From Prauserella aidingensis (GTDB lineage Bacteria; Actinomycetota; Actinomycetes; Mycobacteriales; Pseudonocardiaceae): a stretch of DNA of 64,000 bases. Made by a program: the position numbers and the translations under genes. The DNA lies in assembly GCF_024171865.1 (NCBI RefSeq), contig NZ_JAMTCN010000016.1, positions 60,476 to 124,475 on the forward strand. Reading direction: 5' to 3'. The notes under the pieces were generated by a model. That model ran no database searches. It saw nothing but the letters and a program-made list of their open reading frames with translations, and was not told where the DNA came from. Every line of letters starts with the position of its first letter. Within the stretch, counting starts at the first letter, position 1. Positions 46,826-55,123 of the stretch are shown here, in pieces.

Positions 46826-48625
46826 GTGACGGCAGACGGAGCAATGGTCGCGACCCATTCGGCGGAGGACACCGCGCACGGACAGGAGACTCCGGTCTCG
46901 TCGGAGACCGCGGCGCGGGGCGCGTGGCGGTCCCGGGCCGCGGCCGCTGCGTCGGTGGTCGCGGGCACGGCGATGATCGGCGGGCACGGCGCCTACTACG
47001 GCAACTGGATCGTCGACGACGCCGCGATCACGTTCTCCTACGCGCGCAGTTTCGCGGAGGGACTGGGGCCCGTCGTCCAACCCGGTGCGGAGCCGGTCGA
47101 GGGGTTCTCCAACGTCACGTGGACGTTGCTGCTGGCGCTGGCACGGCTCGTGGGGCTGTTCGACCACGGCACGATCTTCGGGGTTCCGGACTACGTGCTG
47201 TTGCCGAAGGTTCTGGCACTGGTGCTGTGCGCGGGAATCCTGGTGGCGTGCCACGCCGCGTGCGCCCGCGTCCTCGTGCGGCCGTGGCTCGGCACGCTGG
47301 CCGTCGGCGGGCTCCTGGCGATGACACCGTCGTTCGTGATCTGGGTGGTCTCCGGGCTGGAGAACGCGCTGTACGGGCTGCTGGTCACGACGCTCGCGGT
47401 ACTCGTGTTCCGGGCGGTACTCGGCGATGCGGTGCTGCGGTGGCGGCTGGCGGTCGCGACGGGGCTGCTCGCGGCGCTGGCCGCGCTCACCCGGCCGGAG
47501 GGGTTGATCTACGGCGGTGTCTATCCGCTGGTCGTACTGGGGATGCTGCGCCGTTCGTCGGGCACACCGGTGGCGGCGAGCCTGCGCCATGCGGCGTTGT
47601 CGGTGGCGGCGTTCGTCGCGGGGACCGACGCGTACTTCCTGTGGCGCCGGTTCACCTTCGGCGAGTGGCTGTCGGCACCGTCGATCGCGAAGTCGCAGGG
47701 CCTGCCGTATCCGACGGATCTGGTGAAGGCCGGGCAGCTCGTGAGCTACGCGGGCGCGCCCGCGATCCTGCTCTGCTGCGTGTTCGTGGGGATGCTGCTC
47801 GCCCGGCCGCCGTGGTGGCGGCGCGGACTGCTCGCGCTGCTGGTGCCGCTGGGCCTGGCGCTCGTCGCGTTCACGGTGCTCGAGGACGACTGGATGGGCC
47901 ACCTCCGGTTCGCCACCCCGATCTGGATTCTCGGTGCGCTCACGGCCGTGCTCGCCACGGCGGAGGTCGTGCGGCGGATGCGGGGGCGGGCGCGCACGGT
48001 CACGGTCGTCGGCCTGGTCGTGGCGCTGTTCGCCAGCGGGTCGTCGTTCGCGGTGGCCGCGTACGACTTCCGGCGCGGGCCGACGTTGTCGGCCTGTCAC
48101 GTGGCCGACCGCTACGGCCGCGCGTTCAACGGCTACGCCGACGTGTTGGGACTGGACCGCGCGTCGCTGCTGCTGCCCGACCTCGGCGGCACGTCGATGA
48201 CCAGCAGGCTCCGGCTGGTCGACATGGCCGGACTGACCGACATCCGCATGGCGCACCTGATCCGTGACAGCGACCGCGCAGGTGCGAAGCGCTACGTGTT
48301 CGAGGAGGTCCGGCCCACGTTCATCCACACCCGGCGGCCGTGGACACACGGGAACGATCTCACCGAGGATCCCCGGTTCACCCGCGACTACGTGCGCATC
48401 TTCGCAGAACCCGGGAATCCGTGGCCGGACGGCGACTGGGTCCGCCGGGAGGTCGTGCCCGACGACGCGACGCTGGAACGGCTGCGGGCGTACGCCAGGG
48501 CGACGGCGGGGCGGGTCGCCGACCCCTCGGTGGCTCCGACAGCGTCCTGCGGCGACACCTTGAGCGTCGGCTCAACGCTGCGACCGGCGCCGACCGCGGA
48601 CAGCGGTGGCCGTCCCGCCGAGTAG
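46826..48625 (+). CDS. GT-C type membrane glycosyltransferase (AftB/ZomB-like)
   Basis: A 599-residue polytopic protein. After the first membrane segment it has NWIVDDAAITFSYARSFAEG and PGAEPVEGFSN, the acidic first-loop motif of GT-C glycosyltransferases; a similar motif occurs in mycobacterial arabinofuranosyltransferase AftB and in ZomB-type proteins. About ten to twelve helices follow, then a soluble extracytoplasmic domain (about residues 410-600). It probably transfers a sugar from a polyprenyl phosphate to a cell-envelope glycan; sugar and acceptor are unknown. I preferred the GTG at 46826, nine bases after a -10-like TACGAT; GTG 46820 and ATG 46844 are alternatives. It is inserted between hisF and priA. 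Confidence 0.8.
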   Translation: MTADGAMVATHSAEDTAHGQETPVSSETAARGAWRSRAAAAASVVAGTAMIGGHGAYYGNWIVDDAAITFSYARSFAEGLGPVVQPGAEPVEGFSNVTWTLLLALARLVGLFDHGTIFGVPDYVLLPKVLALVLCAGILVACHAACARVLVRPWLGTLAVGGLLAMTPSFVIWVVSGLENALYGLLVTTLAVLVFRAVLGDAVLRWRLAVATGLLAALAALTRPEGLIYGGVYPLVVLGMLRRSSGTPVAASLRHAALSVAAFVAGTDAYFLWRRFTFGEWLSAPSIAKSQGLPYPTDLVKAGQLVSYAGAPAILLCCVFVGMLLARPPWWRRGLLALLVPLGLALVAFTVLEDDWMGHLRFATPIWILGALTAVLATAEVVRRMRGRARTVTVVGLVVALFASGSSFAVAAYDFRRGPTLSACHVADRYGRAFNGYADVLGLDRASLLLPDLGGTSMTSRLRLVDMAGLTDIRMAHLIRDSDRAGAKRYVFEEVRPTFIHTRRPWTHGNDLTEDPRFTRDYVRIFAEPGNPWPDGDWVRREVVPDDATLERLRAYARATAGRVADPSVAPTASCGDTLSVGSTLRPAPTADSGGRPAE

Positions 48626-48643
48626 CCGGCCCCGACGTGCTCG

Positions 48644-49381
48644 TCAGGCCGCGGCGACGACCTCGAGTGCTTCCTGCAGGGTGAACGCCTGGGCGTACAG
48701 CGCCTTGCCGACGATCGCACCTTCGACGCCGTCGCATTCGAGCGCGGCCAGCGACCGCAGGTCGTCCACACTGGACACACCGCCGGAGGCGATGATGGCG
48801 GCGTCGGTGCGGGCCGCGACCTCGCGCAGCAGGCCCACGTTCGGCCCTTGCAGCGTGCCGTCCTTGCTGACGTCGGTGACGACGTAGCGCTGGGCACCGT
48901 CCCTGTCGAGGCGCTCCATGACCTGCCAGAGGTCACCGCCGTCCTGGGTCCAGCCGCGGGCGGCGAGCCGGTAGCCGTCCTCCCCGATCCGCACGTCCAG
49001 ACCGATCGCCACGCGGTCGCCGTACTCCGACACGACCTTCGCGCACCAGTCCGGCGATTCCAGCGCCGCGGTGCCGAGGTTCACACGCCGCGCGCCGGTG
49101 TCGAGCGCGGCCTTCAGCGACGCGTCGTCGCGGATGCCGCCGGACAGCTCCACCTGCACGTCCAGCTCGGCCACGACCTGGGCCAGCAGCTCGCGATTCG
49201 AGCCCTTGCCGAACGCGGCGTCCAGGTCGACCAGATGCACCCACTCCGCGCCGCCACGCTGCCAGGTCAGCGCCGCGTCGAGCGGGGATCCGTAGGAGGT
49301 CTCGGTACCGGCCTCGCCCTGCACCAGGCGCACGGCCTGGCCGTCGGCCACGTCAACGGCGGGAAGGAGTGTCAGCGTCAC
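48644..49381 (-). CDS. priA: Phosphoribosyl isomerase A (HisA/TrpF bifunctional)
   Basis: A 245-residue TIM barrel: [52 protein letters not shown] then TQDGGDLW, and [16 protein letters not shown]. The tryptophan-containing ARGWTQDGG loop is the PriA type, which isomerises both ProFAR (histidine) and phosphoribosylanthranilate (tryptophan). No trpF is seen near the trp genes, which agrees. The GTG at 49381 follows TAGAGT (49389-49394) by seven bases, so it probably has a leaderless message. Confidence 0.93.
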   Translation of the reverse strand: MTLTLLPAVDVADGQAVRLVQGEAGTETSYGSPLDAALTWQRGGAEWVHLVDLDAAFGKGSNRELLAQVVAELDVQVELSGGIRDDASLKAALDTGARRVNLGTAALESPDWCAKVVSEYGDRVAIGLDVRIGEDGYRLAARGWTQDGGDLWQVMERLDRDGAQRYVVTDVSKDGTLQGPNVGLLREVAARTDAAIIASGGVSSVDDLRSLAALECDGVEGAIVGKALYAQAFTLQEALEVVAAA

Positions 49382-49438
49382 GTCGCCAACTCTAAGACCC
49401 GGCTGCGCCGATCGGCCTACAGGGGCGGAACCCTGCGA

Positions 49439-50068
49439 TCAGAGCGTGCCGAGCCAGTTGCGCAGCAGTTGGGCGCCCGCGTCACCGGACTTCTCGGGAT
49501 GGAACTGGGTGGCACTCAGCGCGCCGTTCTCGGCGGCGGCGACGAAGTCCTCGCCGTGGTGGGCCCACGTCACCAGCGGCGCGGTGCCGCCGAGCTCGGA
49601 CTGCAACGTCCACTCGCGCACCGCGTAGGAGTGCACGAAGTAGAACCGTTCGTCGGGGTCGATGCCGTCGAACAACCGGGAGCCCTCGGGCGCGCGGACC
49701 GTGTTCCACCCCATGTGCGGGAGGATGTCGGCGTGCAGCCGTTCGACCGTGCCGGGCCACTCCCCCGTGCCCTCGGTCTCGACGCCGTGCTCGACGCCGC
49801 GGTCGAACAGGATCTGCATCCCGACACAGATGCCCAGTACCGGCCTGCCGCCCGCGAGGCGCTTGCCGACGATGCGATCCCCATGCACCGACCGCAGTCC
49901 CTCCGCGCAGGCGGCGAACGCGCCGACTCCGGGCACGACCAGGCCGTCGGCCTCCAGTGCGGCATGCGGATCGGCGGTCACCTCGACGTCGGCGCCCGCG
50001 CGCTCGACGGCGCGTTCGGCACTGCGGAGGTTGCCTGATCCGTAGTCGAGAATCACAACTGAGGGCAC
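49439..50068 (-). CDS. hisH: Imidazole glycerol phosphate synthase glutaminase subunit
   Basis: A 209-residue class I glutamine amidotransferase. It starts [22 protein letters not shown], has the nucleophile in [14 protein letters not shown] (about residue 80) and the catalytic His-Glu in [13 protein letters not shown] near the end. It supplies ammonia to HisF. The GTG at 50068 follows TAACCT (50075-50080) by six bases. It is separated from priA by about 57 bp on the same strand and follows an MFS gene. Confidence 0.95.
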   Translation of the reverse strand: MPSVVILDYGSGNLRSAERAVERAGADVEVTADPHAALEADGLVVPGVGAFAACAEGLRSVHGDRIVGKRLAGGRPVLGICVGMQILFDRGVEHGVETEGTGEWPGTVERLHADILPHMGWNTVRAPEGSRLFDGIDPDERFYFVHSYAVREWTLQSELGGTAPLVTWAHHGEDFVAAAENGALSATQFHPEKSGDAGAQLLRNWLGTL

Positions 50069-50077
50069 GGCTCCAGG

Positions 50078-51232
50078 TTAACCGGTTCGCCGGGGCGCCA
50101 CCGCCACCGGCAGCAGTGCCAGCGACCACACCGCGAGCAGGCCGAACGCCACACCGTAGGACGTGCCGGACACGATCGCGCCGACGGCCACCGCGCCCAG
50201 CCCCTGCCCCGCGTCGAACGCCACGTTCCACGAGATGCTCGCCCGGCCCGCGGTGGTGCGCTGGAACATCGACACGAGCGAGTCGTTCTGCACGGCGCCG
50301 AAACCGATGCCGAACACGATCATCGACGTCACGGCGAGCCACACCGGGCCGCCCTCGCCGAACACCGCGTACCCGGCGAGTCCGAGGCCGGACAGGGCCC
50401 GCCCCGGGGTCAACAGCCTGCCGGTCCACCGTGCACCGAATCGGCCCGCGGCCCAGCGGGACACGGTCGTGGCGAGCGGCATGAGCAGCAGCGCGATCGA
50501 CGACTCCGGGGCGAGCAACAGGATCGGCGTGAAGGTCGCCAGCGCTCCGAGCCCGGTCGAGGCGGCGAGCATCGGCAGCCAGGGGCGCCACGTCTGCCGC
50601 GCGGTGGCCAGGAAGACGCCCCCGCGTTCCGGCTCCGCGGTGACCCGGGCGGGAGGCAGCAGGGCGGCAGGCACCAGCGCGATCGCGGGCAGCGCGGTCG
50701 CCACCAGGAACACCGTGACGAACCCCCAGTTCTCGGCCAGCCACGGGCCCGCGGGCAGCCCGACGAGCTGCGGCAGGCCCGTCGCGAGGCCGTACAGGCC
50801 GGATCCGCGCGGTACCGCCGCGGGTGGCAGCAGCTCGGCGATGAGCGCACTGCCGCACACGGTGAGCAGCCCGAATCCGATCCCCCGCAGCAGGGACAGC
50901 GTCAGAATGCCCTCCGGCGCGGTCCACGCGATCAGCAACGGGGTGGGCACGCCGAGGAACGCGATGCCCGCGAGGATCGCCGTGCGGTAGCCGTGGCGCC
51001 GCACGAGCACGCCGGTGCCGAGCTGCGTGGCGACCGTGCTGGCCATGAACACGCCGGTCGCCGCGCCCGCCGCGAACGTGCCCGCACCCTGCCGGACGGC
51101 CCACATCGGCACGACGGGCAGCAGCAGCGAGTAGCCGCACAGCGCGACGGCCGCCGCGGCGAGCGACAACCGGAACGGCCCGTGCCGCCACGGCGACTCG
51201 TCGCGGGCCGCGGTCCCGGGTGCATCAGCCAT
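50078..51232 (-). CDS. MFS transporter
   Basis: A 384-residue transporter with about 12 hydrophobic segments. The first region FRLSLAAAAVALCGYSLLLPVVPMWAV and the loop TQLGTGVLVRRHGYRTAILAG (motif A variant) are typical of the DHA1/YfmO-like group of drug and metabolite exporters. Substrate unknown. It stops 9 bp before the hisH start codon, so hisH could be read from its message as well as from its own promoter; this link is not functional in other genomes I know. Confidence 0.85.
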   Translation of the reverse strand: MADAPGTAARDESPWRHGPFRLSLAAAAVALCGYSLLLPVVPMWAVRQGAGTFAAGAATGVFMASTVATQLGTGVLVRRHGYRTAILAGIAFLGVPTPLLIAWTAPEGILTLSLLRGIGFGLLTVCGSALIAELLPPAAVPRGSGLYGLATGLPQLVGLPAGPWLAENWGFVTVFLVATALPAIALVPAALLPPARVTAEPERGGVFLATARQTWRPWLPMLAASTGLGALATFTPILLLAPESSIALLLMPLATTVSRWAAGRFGARWTGRLLTPGRALSGLGLAGYAVFGEGGPVWLAVTSMIVFGIGFGAVQNDSLVSMFQRTTAGRASISWNVAFDAGQGLGAVAVGAIVSGTSYGVAFGLLAVWSLALLPVAVAPRRTG

Positions 51233-51298
51233 GACGACAGTTCTAGTACGTGCGTACAGCTCCCGTCGGGGCGGGTCACCCCTGTGGCGCGCGGGCCG

Positions 51299-52306
51299 TC
51301 AACGGCGCGCGGCCCACGCGGTCAGGTCGTCGGCCGTCCACGTGTTGACGACGCGGTCGGCAGTCACGCCGCACTCGCCGGCACGTGCGCAGCCGAACGG
51401 CAGCCACGACAGCTGACCCGGCGCGTGGGCGTCGGTGTCGACGGCGAAGCGGCAGCCCGCCTCCTGCGCCAATCGCAACAGCCGCCTCGGCGGATCCAGC
51501 CGCTCGGGTCGCGAGTTGATCTCCACGGCGACGTCGTGGTCCCGGCACGCCGCGAACACCCGCTCCGCGTCGAACTCGGACTCGGGCCTGCCCCGCCCGC
51601 TGACGAGCCTGCCGGTGCAGTGGCCGAGCACGTTGACCCGCGGATTCGCCACGGCCGTCAACATCCGCTCGGTCATCTCCACCGCGGGCATCCGCAGTTT
51701 CGAATGCACGCTCGCGACCACCACGTCGAGCCGTTCCAGCAGGTCCGGGTCCTGATCGAGCGAACCGTCGTCGAGGATGTCGACCTCGATACCGGTGAGG
51801 ATGCGCAACGGCGCGACCCGCTCGCGGCACTCGGCCACGACGTCGAGCTGACGGCGGAGCCGGTCGGCCGAGAGGCCGTTCGCGACCGTCAGCCGCGGCG
51901 AGTGGTCGGTGATCACGAGGTACTCGTGGCCGAGGTTCCGGGCGGCCTCGGCCATCTCCTCGACGGAACTGCCGCCGTCGGACCAGTCCGTGTGGGTGTG
52001 ACAGTCCCCGCGCAGGGCCGCGTGCAGCGGGCCGCCGTCCGGGATGCCGGGTGCGCCACGTGACTCCAGGTCGGTCAGGTAGGCGGGTTCCCTGCCCTGC
52101 ACGGCCTCGGCGATGACACCCGCGGTCGTTCTGCCGATCCCGGGGAGCTCGGTCAGCGTGCCCTGCGAGACGCGGCGGGCGAGCTCGCCGTCGGGCAGGT
52201 CCGCGGCCACCGCGGCGGCGTTGCGGAAGGCCCGCACCCGGTAGGTCGGTTCCCCGGTCCGTTCCAGATGCAGGGCGATCTGACGCAGCACGTTCACGGG
52301 ATCCAT
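51299..52306 (-). CDS. PHP-domain protein with N-terminal helix-hairpin-helix (PolX-like, no polymerase)
   Basis: A 335-residue protein. Residues 1-75 are a Pol-beta/PolX-like N-terminal region: PVNVLRQIALHLERTGEPTYRVRAFRNAA and the helix-hairpin-helix LTELPGIGRTTAGVIAEAV. Residues 95-335 are a PHP metal-dependent phosphoesterase: RGDCHTHTDWSDGGSS, ITDHSPRL, GIEVDIL, SVHSKL, GHCTGR, EINSRPERLDPP and DTDAHAPGQL supply the metal ligands. The central Pol-X nucleotidyltransferase domain is absent. Such proteins are probably DNA 3'-end or AP-site phosphoesterases. GAGGTGAGC precedes the ATG. Confidence 0.88.
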   Translation of the reverse strand: MDPVNVLRQIALHLERTGEPTYRVRAFRNAAAVAADLPDGELARRVSQGTLTELPGIGRTTAGVIAEAVQGREPAYLTDLESRGAPGIPDGGPLHAALRGDCHTHTDWSDGGSSVEEMAEAARNLGHEYLVITDHSPRLTVANGLSADRLRRQLDVVAECRERVAPLRILTGIEVDILDDGSLDQDPDLLERLDVVVASVHSKLRMPAVEMTERMLTAVANPRVNVLGHCTGRLVSGRGRPESEFDAERVFAACRDHDVAVEINSRPERLDPPRRLLRLAQEAGCRFAVDTDAHAPGQLSWLPFGCARAGECGVTADRVVNTWTADDLTAWAARR

Positions 52307-52618
52307 CGCTCACCTCACCGGTCCGGCAGCCCGCCTGCTCCGATTCTCCCCGTCGCGGTGCTCACCGGCCACGATCTCGCTGGCGCGCCACGGTTGCCCG
52401 CAGTCCGGTGTGCTCATCGACACGACCGGTGCCGTTCGACGTCGCACGATCCGGTGACATCACTATCGTGGTGGCCGACGGTGTCGCCATGACGGTCCGG
52501 TCACCGGATCCGGGCCACACGCACACGCGGCGTGACGACCCCGTCAGCCATCCGGCCCAGTGCACCCTACGACCGTCGTAACCCGCCGCGGCCTGCGAGA
52601 ACGGCGATCCGAACTCCG

Positions 52619-52642
52619 GCGGGGGTCGCGTACGACCCCCGC
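52619..52642 (+). promoter_or_regulatory. Perfect 10-bp hairpin or palindrome upstream of the VanW promoter
   Basis: GCGGGGGTCG (52619-52628) and CGACCCCCGC (52633-52642) are perfectly complementary with a 4-base CGTA centre. It ends 16 bp before the -35 of the VanW promoter, where an activator would bind. It could also stop incoming transcription. Confidence 0.55.
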
Positions 52643-52658
52643 GCACACAGGCCGTATC

Positions 52659-52687
52659 TTGACCCGGTAGTCGGGGTCCGTTATTGC
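52659..52687 (+). promoter_or_regulatory. Promoter of the VanW-family gene
   Basis: TTGACC (52659-52664) and TATTGC (52682-52687) with a 17-bp spacer resemble a housekeeping promoter. Transcription would start near 52694, shortly before the ribosome-binding site. Confidence 0.5.
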
Positions 52688-52712
52688 ACGCACAGCGCGT
52701 GGAGGGGTTGTT

Positions 52713-55025
52713 TTGCCGCAGGAACCTCGGTGGCCAGGGCCTTCGGAATCTCAGCCGAACGAATGGCCCGAATCCCACACCGAGCAGACCGACATTCTGC
52801 CTGCCGTCCCACCGTCGGACACGGAGAGCGCCGAGTCGGCCACGGAGAGCACACAGCTGATCCCGGAGATCGGCGACTCAGGCCGGGCCGACGCCTCCGG
52901 CGGTTCCGTGGCCGCCGGCGCATCCGGGACCGGCGACACGGCCGACAGCGCGACGGGTGAGGAGGCCGGCGAGGCGACAGCCTGGCCCACCGACACCGGC
53001 GCCGAACCGACCACGGCGGAGACCACGCAGTACATCGCGTGGCCCGAGACCGACGCGGAGACCACGCAGGTGGCAGGCCCCGCCGCGGGCTCCGGGGACG
53101 ACACGGTCGTCACCGGCGTCGCGGACGCGCCGACCTCGCCCGCGTCGCCTCCGCCGGACACGTCGGGCGAGACGACGCAGTACATCCCCGCCGTTCCCGC
53201 CGACGACCCGGCTCCCCGGCACCTGACCGCGGCGATGCCCGCACAGGGTGCAGCCCCCACGGCCGGGGCGGCCCCGGGGCCGGACGGCGGCGCTGACGAC
53301 GGCGGTAACGGTGGCTCCCGCGACCGTGCCGCCGCGCTGGGCAAGGCCCGCAAGCCGCTGCTGATCGCCGCCGCCGTCGTCGGCGTGCTGGCGCTGGTGT
53401 ACGTGGTGGACGTGTTCGCCACCTCGGGCGACGTGCCGCGAGGAACCGTCGTGGCGGGCGTCGAGGTGGGTGGCATGAGCCGCGCGGACGCCGAGGACAA
53501 GCTCCGCTCCGAACTCGAGCCGCGCATGACGCAGCCCGTGCAGTACCGCGCCGGTGACGTCGACAGCGAGTTCGACCCCCGGCAGGCCGGGCTCCGGCTG
53601 AACTGGCAGGAGACGCTCGACCGCGCGGGCGACCAGCCGCTGAACCCGTTCAGCCGGATCGCATCGCTGTTCTCCGAACGCGAGGTCGACGTCGTCACCG
53701 AGACGGAACCCAACCAACTCGAGAACGCGCTCGTGTCGGTGCAGGAGACCGTCGACCGCGAGCCGGTCGAGGGCACGATCCGGTTCGAGGACGCCACCCC
53801 GGAGGCCGTCGAACCGAAGAACGGCCAGAAACTCGACGTCGCCGGTGCCGAGAACGTCATCACGCGCGACTGGGCCGACGGCAAGCGGATCACACTCCCG
53901 GTCGACAGCACCCCGGTGTCGGTCAGCTCGGAGGACGTGCAGGCGATGCTGCGCGATGTCGCCGAGCCCGCGGTGTCGGCACCGGTGGTGGTCCGCGGCG
54001 AGGGCGCCGACGGCATCCTCGAACCGGAGGAGATCGCCGCGGCGCTGAGCTTCACCCCGGAGAACGGCAAGCTGACGCCGAAGATCGACCGGAAGAAGAT
54101 GGCCGAGGGCGTCCAGGAGGAGCTGTCGGACACGGTCCAGAAGGGCCGGGACGCCGAGATCGTATTCGAAGGCGGCAAGCCTACGGTCAAACCGTCCAAG
54201 GACGGCAAGCGCATCAAGTGGAAGGAAACCTTCCAGCCGCTGATGGACGTGCTGCAGCGGGACGAGCAGCGCGAGATCGAGGCCGCCTACGAGAAGAAGG
54301 AACCCGAGACCACGACGAAGGAAGCCAAGCAGCTCGGCGTCAAGGAGGTCATCGGCGAGTTCACGACCGGCGGTTTCGCCCCCGACTCCGGGGTCAACAT
54401 CCGCCGGGTCGCCGAAGAGGTCAACGGCGCCATCGTCAAGCCCGGTGAGACCTTCAGCCTCAACCAGCACACCGGCCCGCGTACGAAGGCGCAGGGCTAC
54501 GTCGAGGCGGGCATCATCGAGGACGGCGCGCCGGGCAAGGCCGTCGGCGGCGGCATCTCGCAGTTCGCGACCACGCTGTACAACGCGTCGTACTTCGCGG
54601 GCATGACCGACGCGGGTCACCAGGAGCACAGCTACTACATCAGCCGCTATCCCGAAGGCCGGGAGGCGACGGTGTTCCAGACCCCCGACGGCGCGAGCGT
54701 CATCGACCTGGCCTTCACCAACAACCTGCCGAACGGTGTCGCAATCCAGACCATCTGGACGCCGAACGACATCACGATCAAGCTGTGGGGCACGAAGAAG
54801 TACGACGTGCAGTCCCGCACCGGCGACCGCACGGACGTCGTCAAGCCGAAGGAGAAGAAGGGCCCCGAGGGCGAGGAGTGCTCACCGAGCAACGGCGCGC
54901 CCGGCTTCACCGTGACGGACACGCGGATCCTGCGTGACCTCCAGTCCGGTGCGGTCAACGAGGAGACCCGGACGGTGAAGTACAACCCGCAACCCAAGAT
55001 CGTCTGCGGGAAGAAGCGACCCTGA
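52713..55025 (+). CDS. VanW-family envelope protein with long cytoplasmic TQ-x-I repeat tail
   Basis: A 770-residue protein. Residues 1-210 are acidic, disordered and rich in T, E, A and P, with repeated TQ-x-I-type motifs (TDIL at 26, TQLI at 47, TTQYI at 104 and 154). A single membrane segment (PLLIAAAVVGVLALVYVVDVF, about residues 215-235) leads outward. A PG-binding_4-like region follows, then the VanW domain (about residues 545-690: FSLNQHTGPRTKAQGYVEAG, GGGISQFATTLYNAS and HSYYISRYPEGREA). The VanW domain is known from vancomycin-resistance clusters but its reaction is unproven. The TTG start is set by GGAGGGG five bases upstream. Confidence 0.88.
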   Translation: MPQEPRWPGPSESQPNEWPESHTEQTDILPAVPPSDTESAESATESTQLIPEIGDSGRADASGGSVAAGASGTGDTADSATGEEAGEATAWPTDTGAEPTTAETTQYIAWPETDAETTQVAGPAAGSGDDTVVTGVADAPTSPASPPPDTSGETTQYIPAVPADDPAPRHLTAAMPAQGAAPTAGAAPGPDGGADDGGNGGSRDRAAALGKARKPLLIAAAVVGVLALVYVVDVFATSGDVPRGTVVAGVEVGGMSRADAEDKLRSELEPRMTQPVQYRAGDVDSEFDPRQAGLRLNWQETLDRAGDQPLNPFSRIASLFSEREVDVVTETEPNQLENALVSVQETVDREPVEGTIRFEDATPEAVEPKNGQKLDVAGAENVITRDWADGKRITLPVDSTPVSVSSEDVQAMLRDVAEPAVSAPVVVRGEGADGILEPEEIAAALSFTPENGKLTPKIDRKKMAEGVQEELSDTVQKGRDAEIVFEGGKPTVKPSKDGKRIKWKETFQPLMDVLQRDEQREIEAAYEKKEPETTTKEAKQLGVKEVIGEFTTGGFAPDSGVNIRRVAEEVNGAIVKPGETFSLNQHTGPRTKAQGYVEAGIIEDGAPGKAVGGGISQFATTLYNASYFAGMTDAGHQEHSYYISRYPEGREATVFQTPDGASVIDLAFTNNLPNGVAIQTIWTPNDITIKLWGTKKYDVQSRTGDRTDVVKPKEKKGPEGEECSPSNGAPGFTVTDTRILRDLQSGAVNEETRTVKYNPQPKIVCGKKRP

Positions 55026-55068
55026 CGGGCACCCGACCGTCGCCGGCGGGCGGCGGTCCACGGCGACC

Positions 55069-55110
55069 GTGACGAGCGGGCGGCCCTGCGCGGGACCGCC
55101 CGCTCGTCAC
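55069..55110. terminator. Strong hairpin between convergent VanW and dehydrogenase genes
   Basis: GTGACGAGCGGGCGG (55069-55083) and CCGCCCGCTCGTCAC (55096-55110) pair perfectly over 15 bp, and the flanking CCC/GGG can extend the stem around one mismatch. It lies between two convergent stop codons and should end both transcripts. Confidence 0.85.
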
Positions 55111-55123
55111 GTCTCGGCCGGTG

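Larger units (their letters stand above)
52307..52712. other. Intergenic region upstream of the VanW gene
   Basis: About 400 bp between divergent genes. It holds a perfect hairpin (52619-52642), a promoter (52659-52687) and a ribosome-binding site GGAGGGG (52701-52707). The left 300 bp contain short open frames only; none is convincing. Confidence 0.6.

Noticed and set aside
52408..52581. Small plus-strand frame (about 57 residues) in the VanW upstream region, with a strand-like DITIVVADGVAMTV stretch.
   Set aside because: No ribosome site, no recognisable family and poor codon bias; could be a remnant but cannot be supported.
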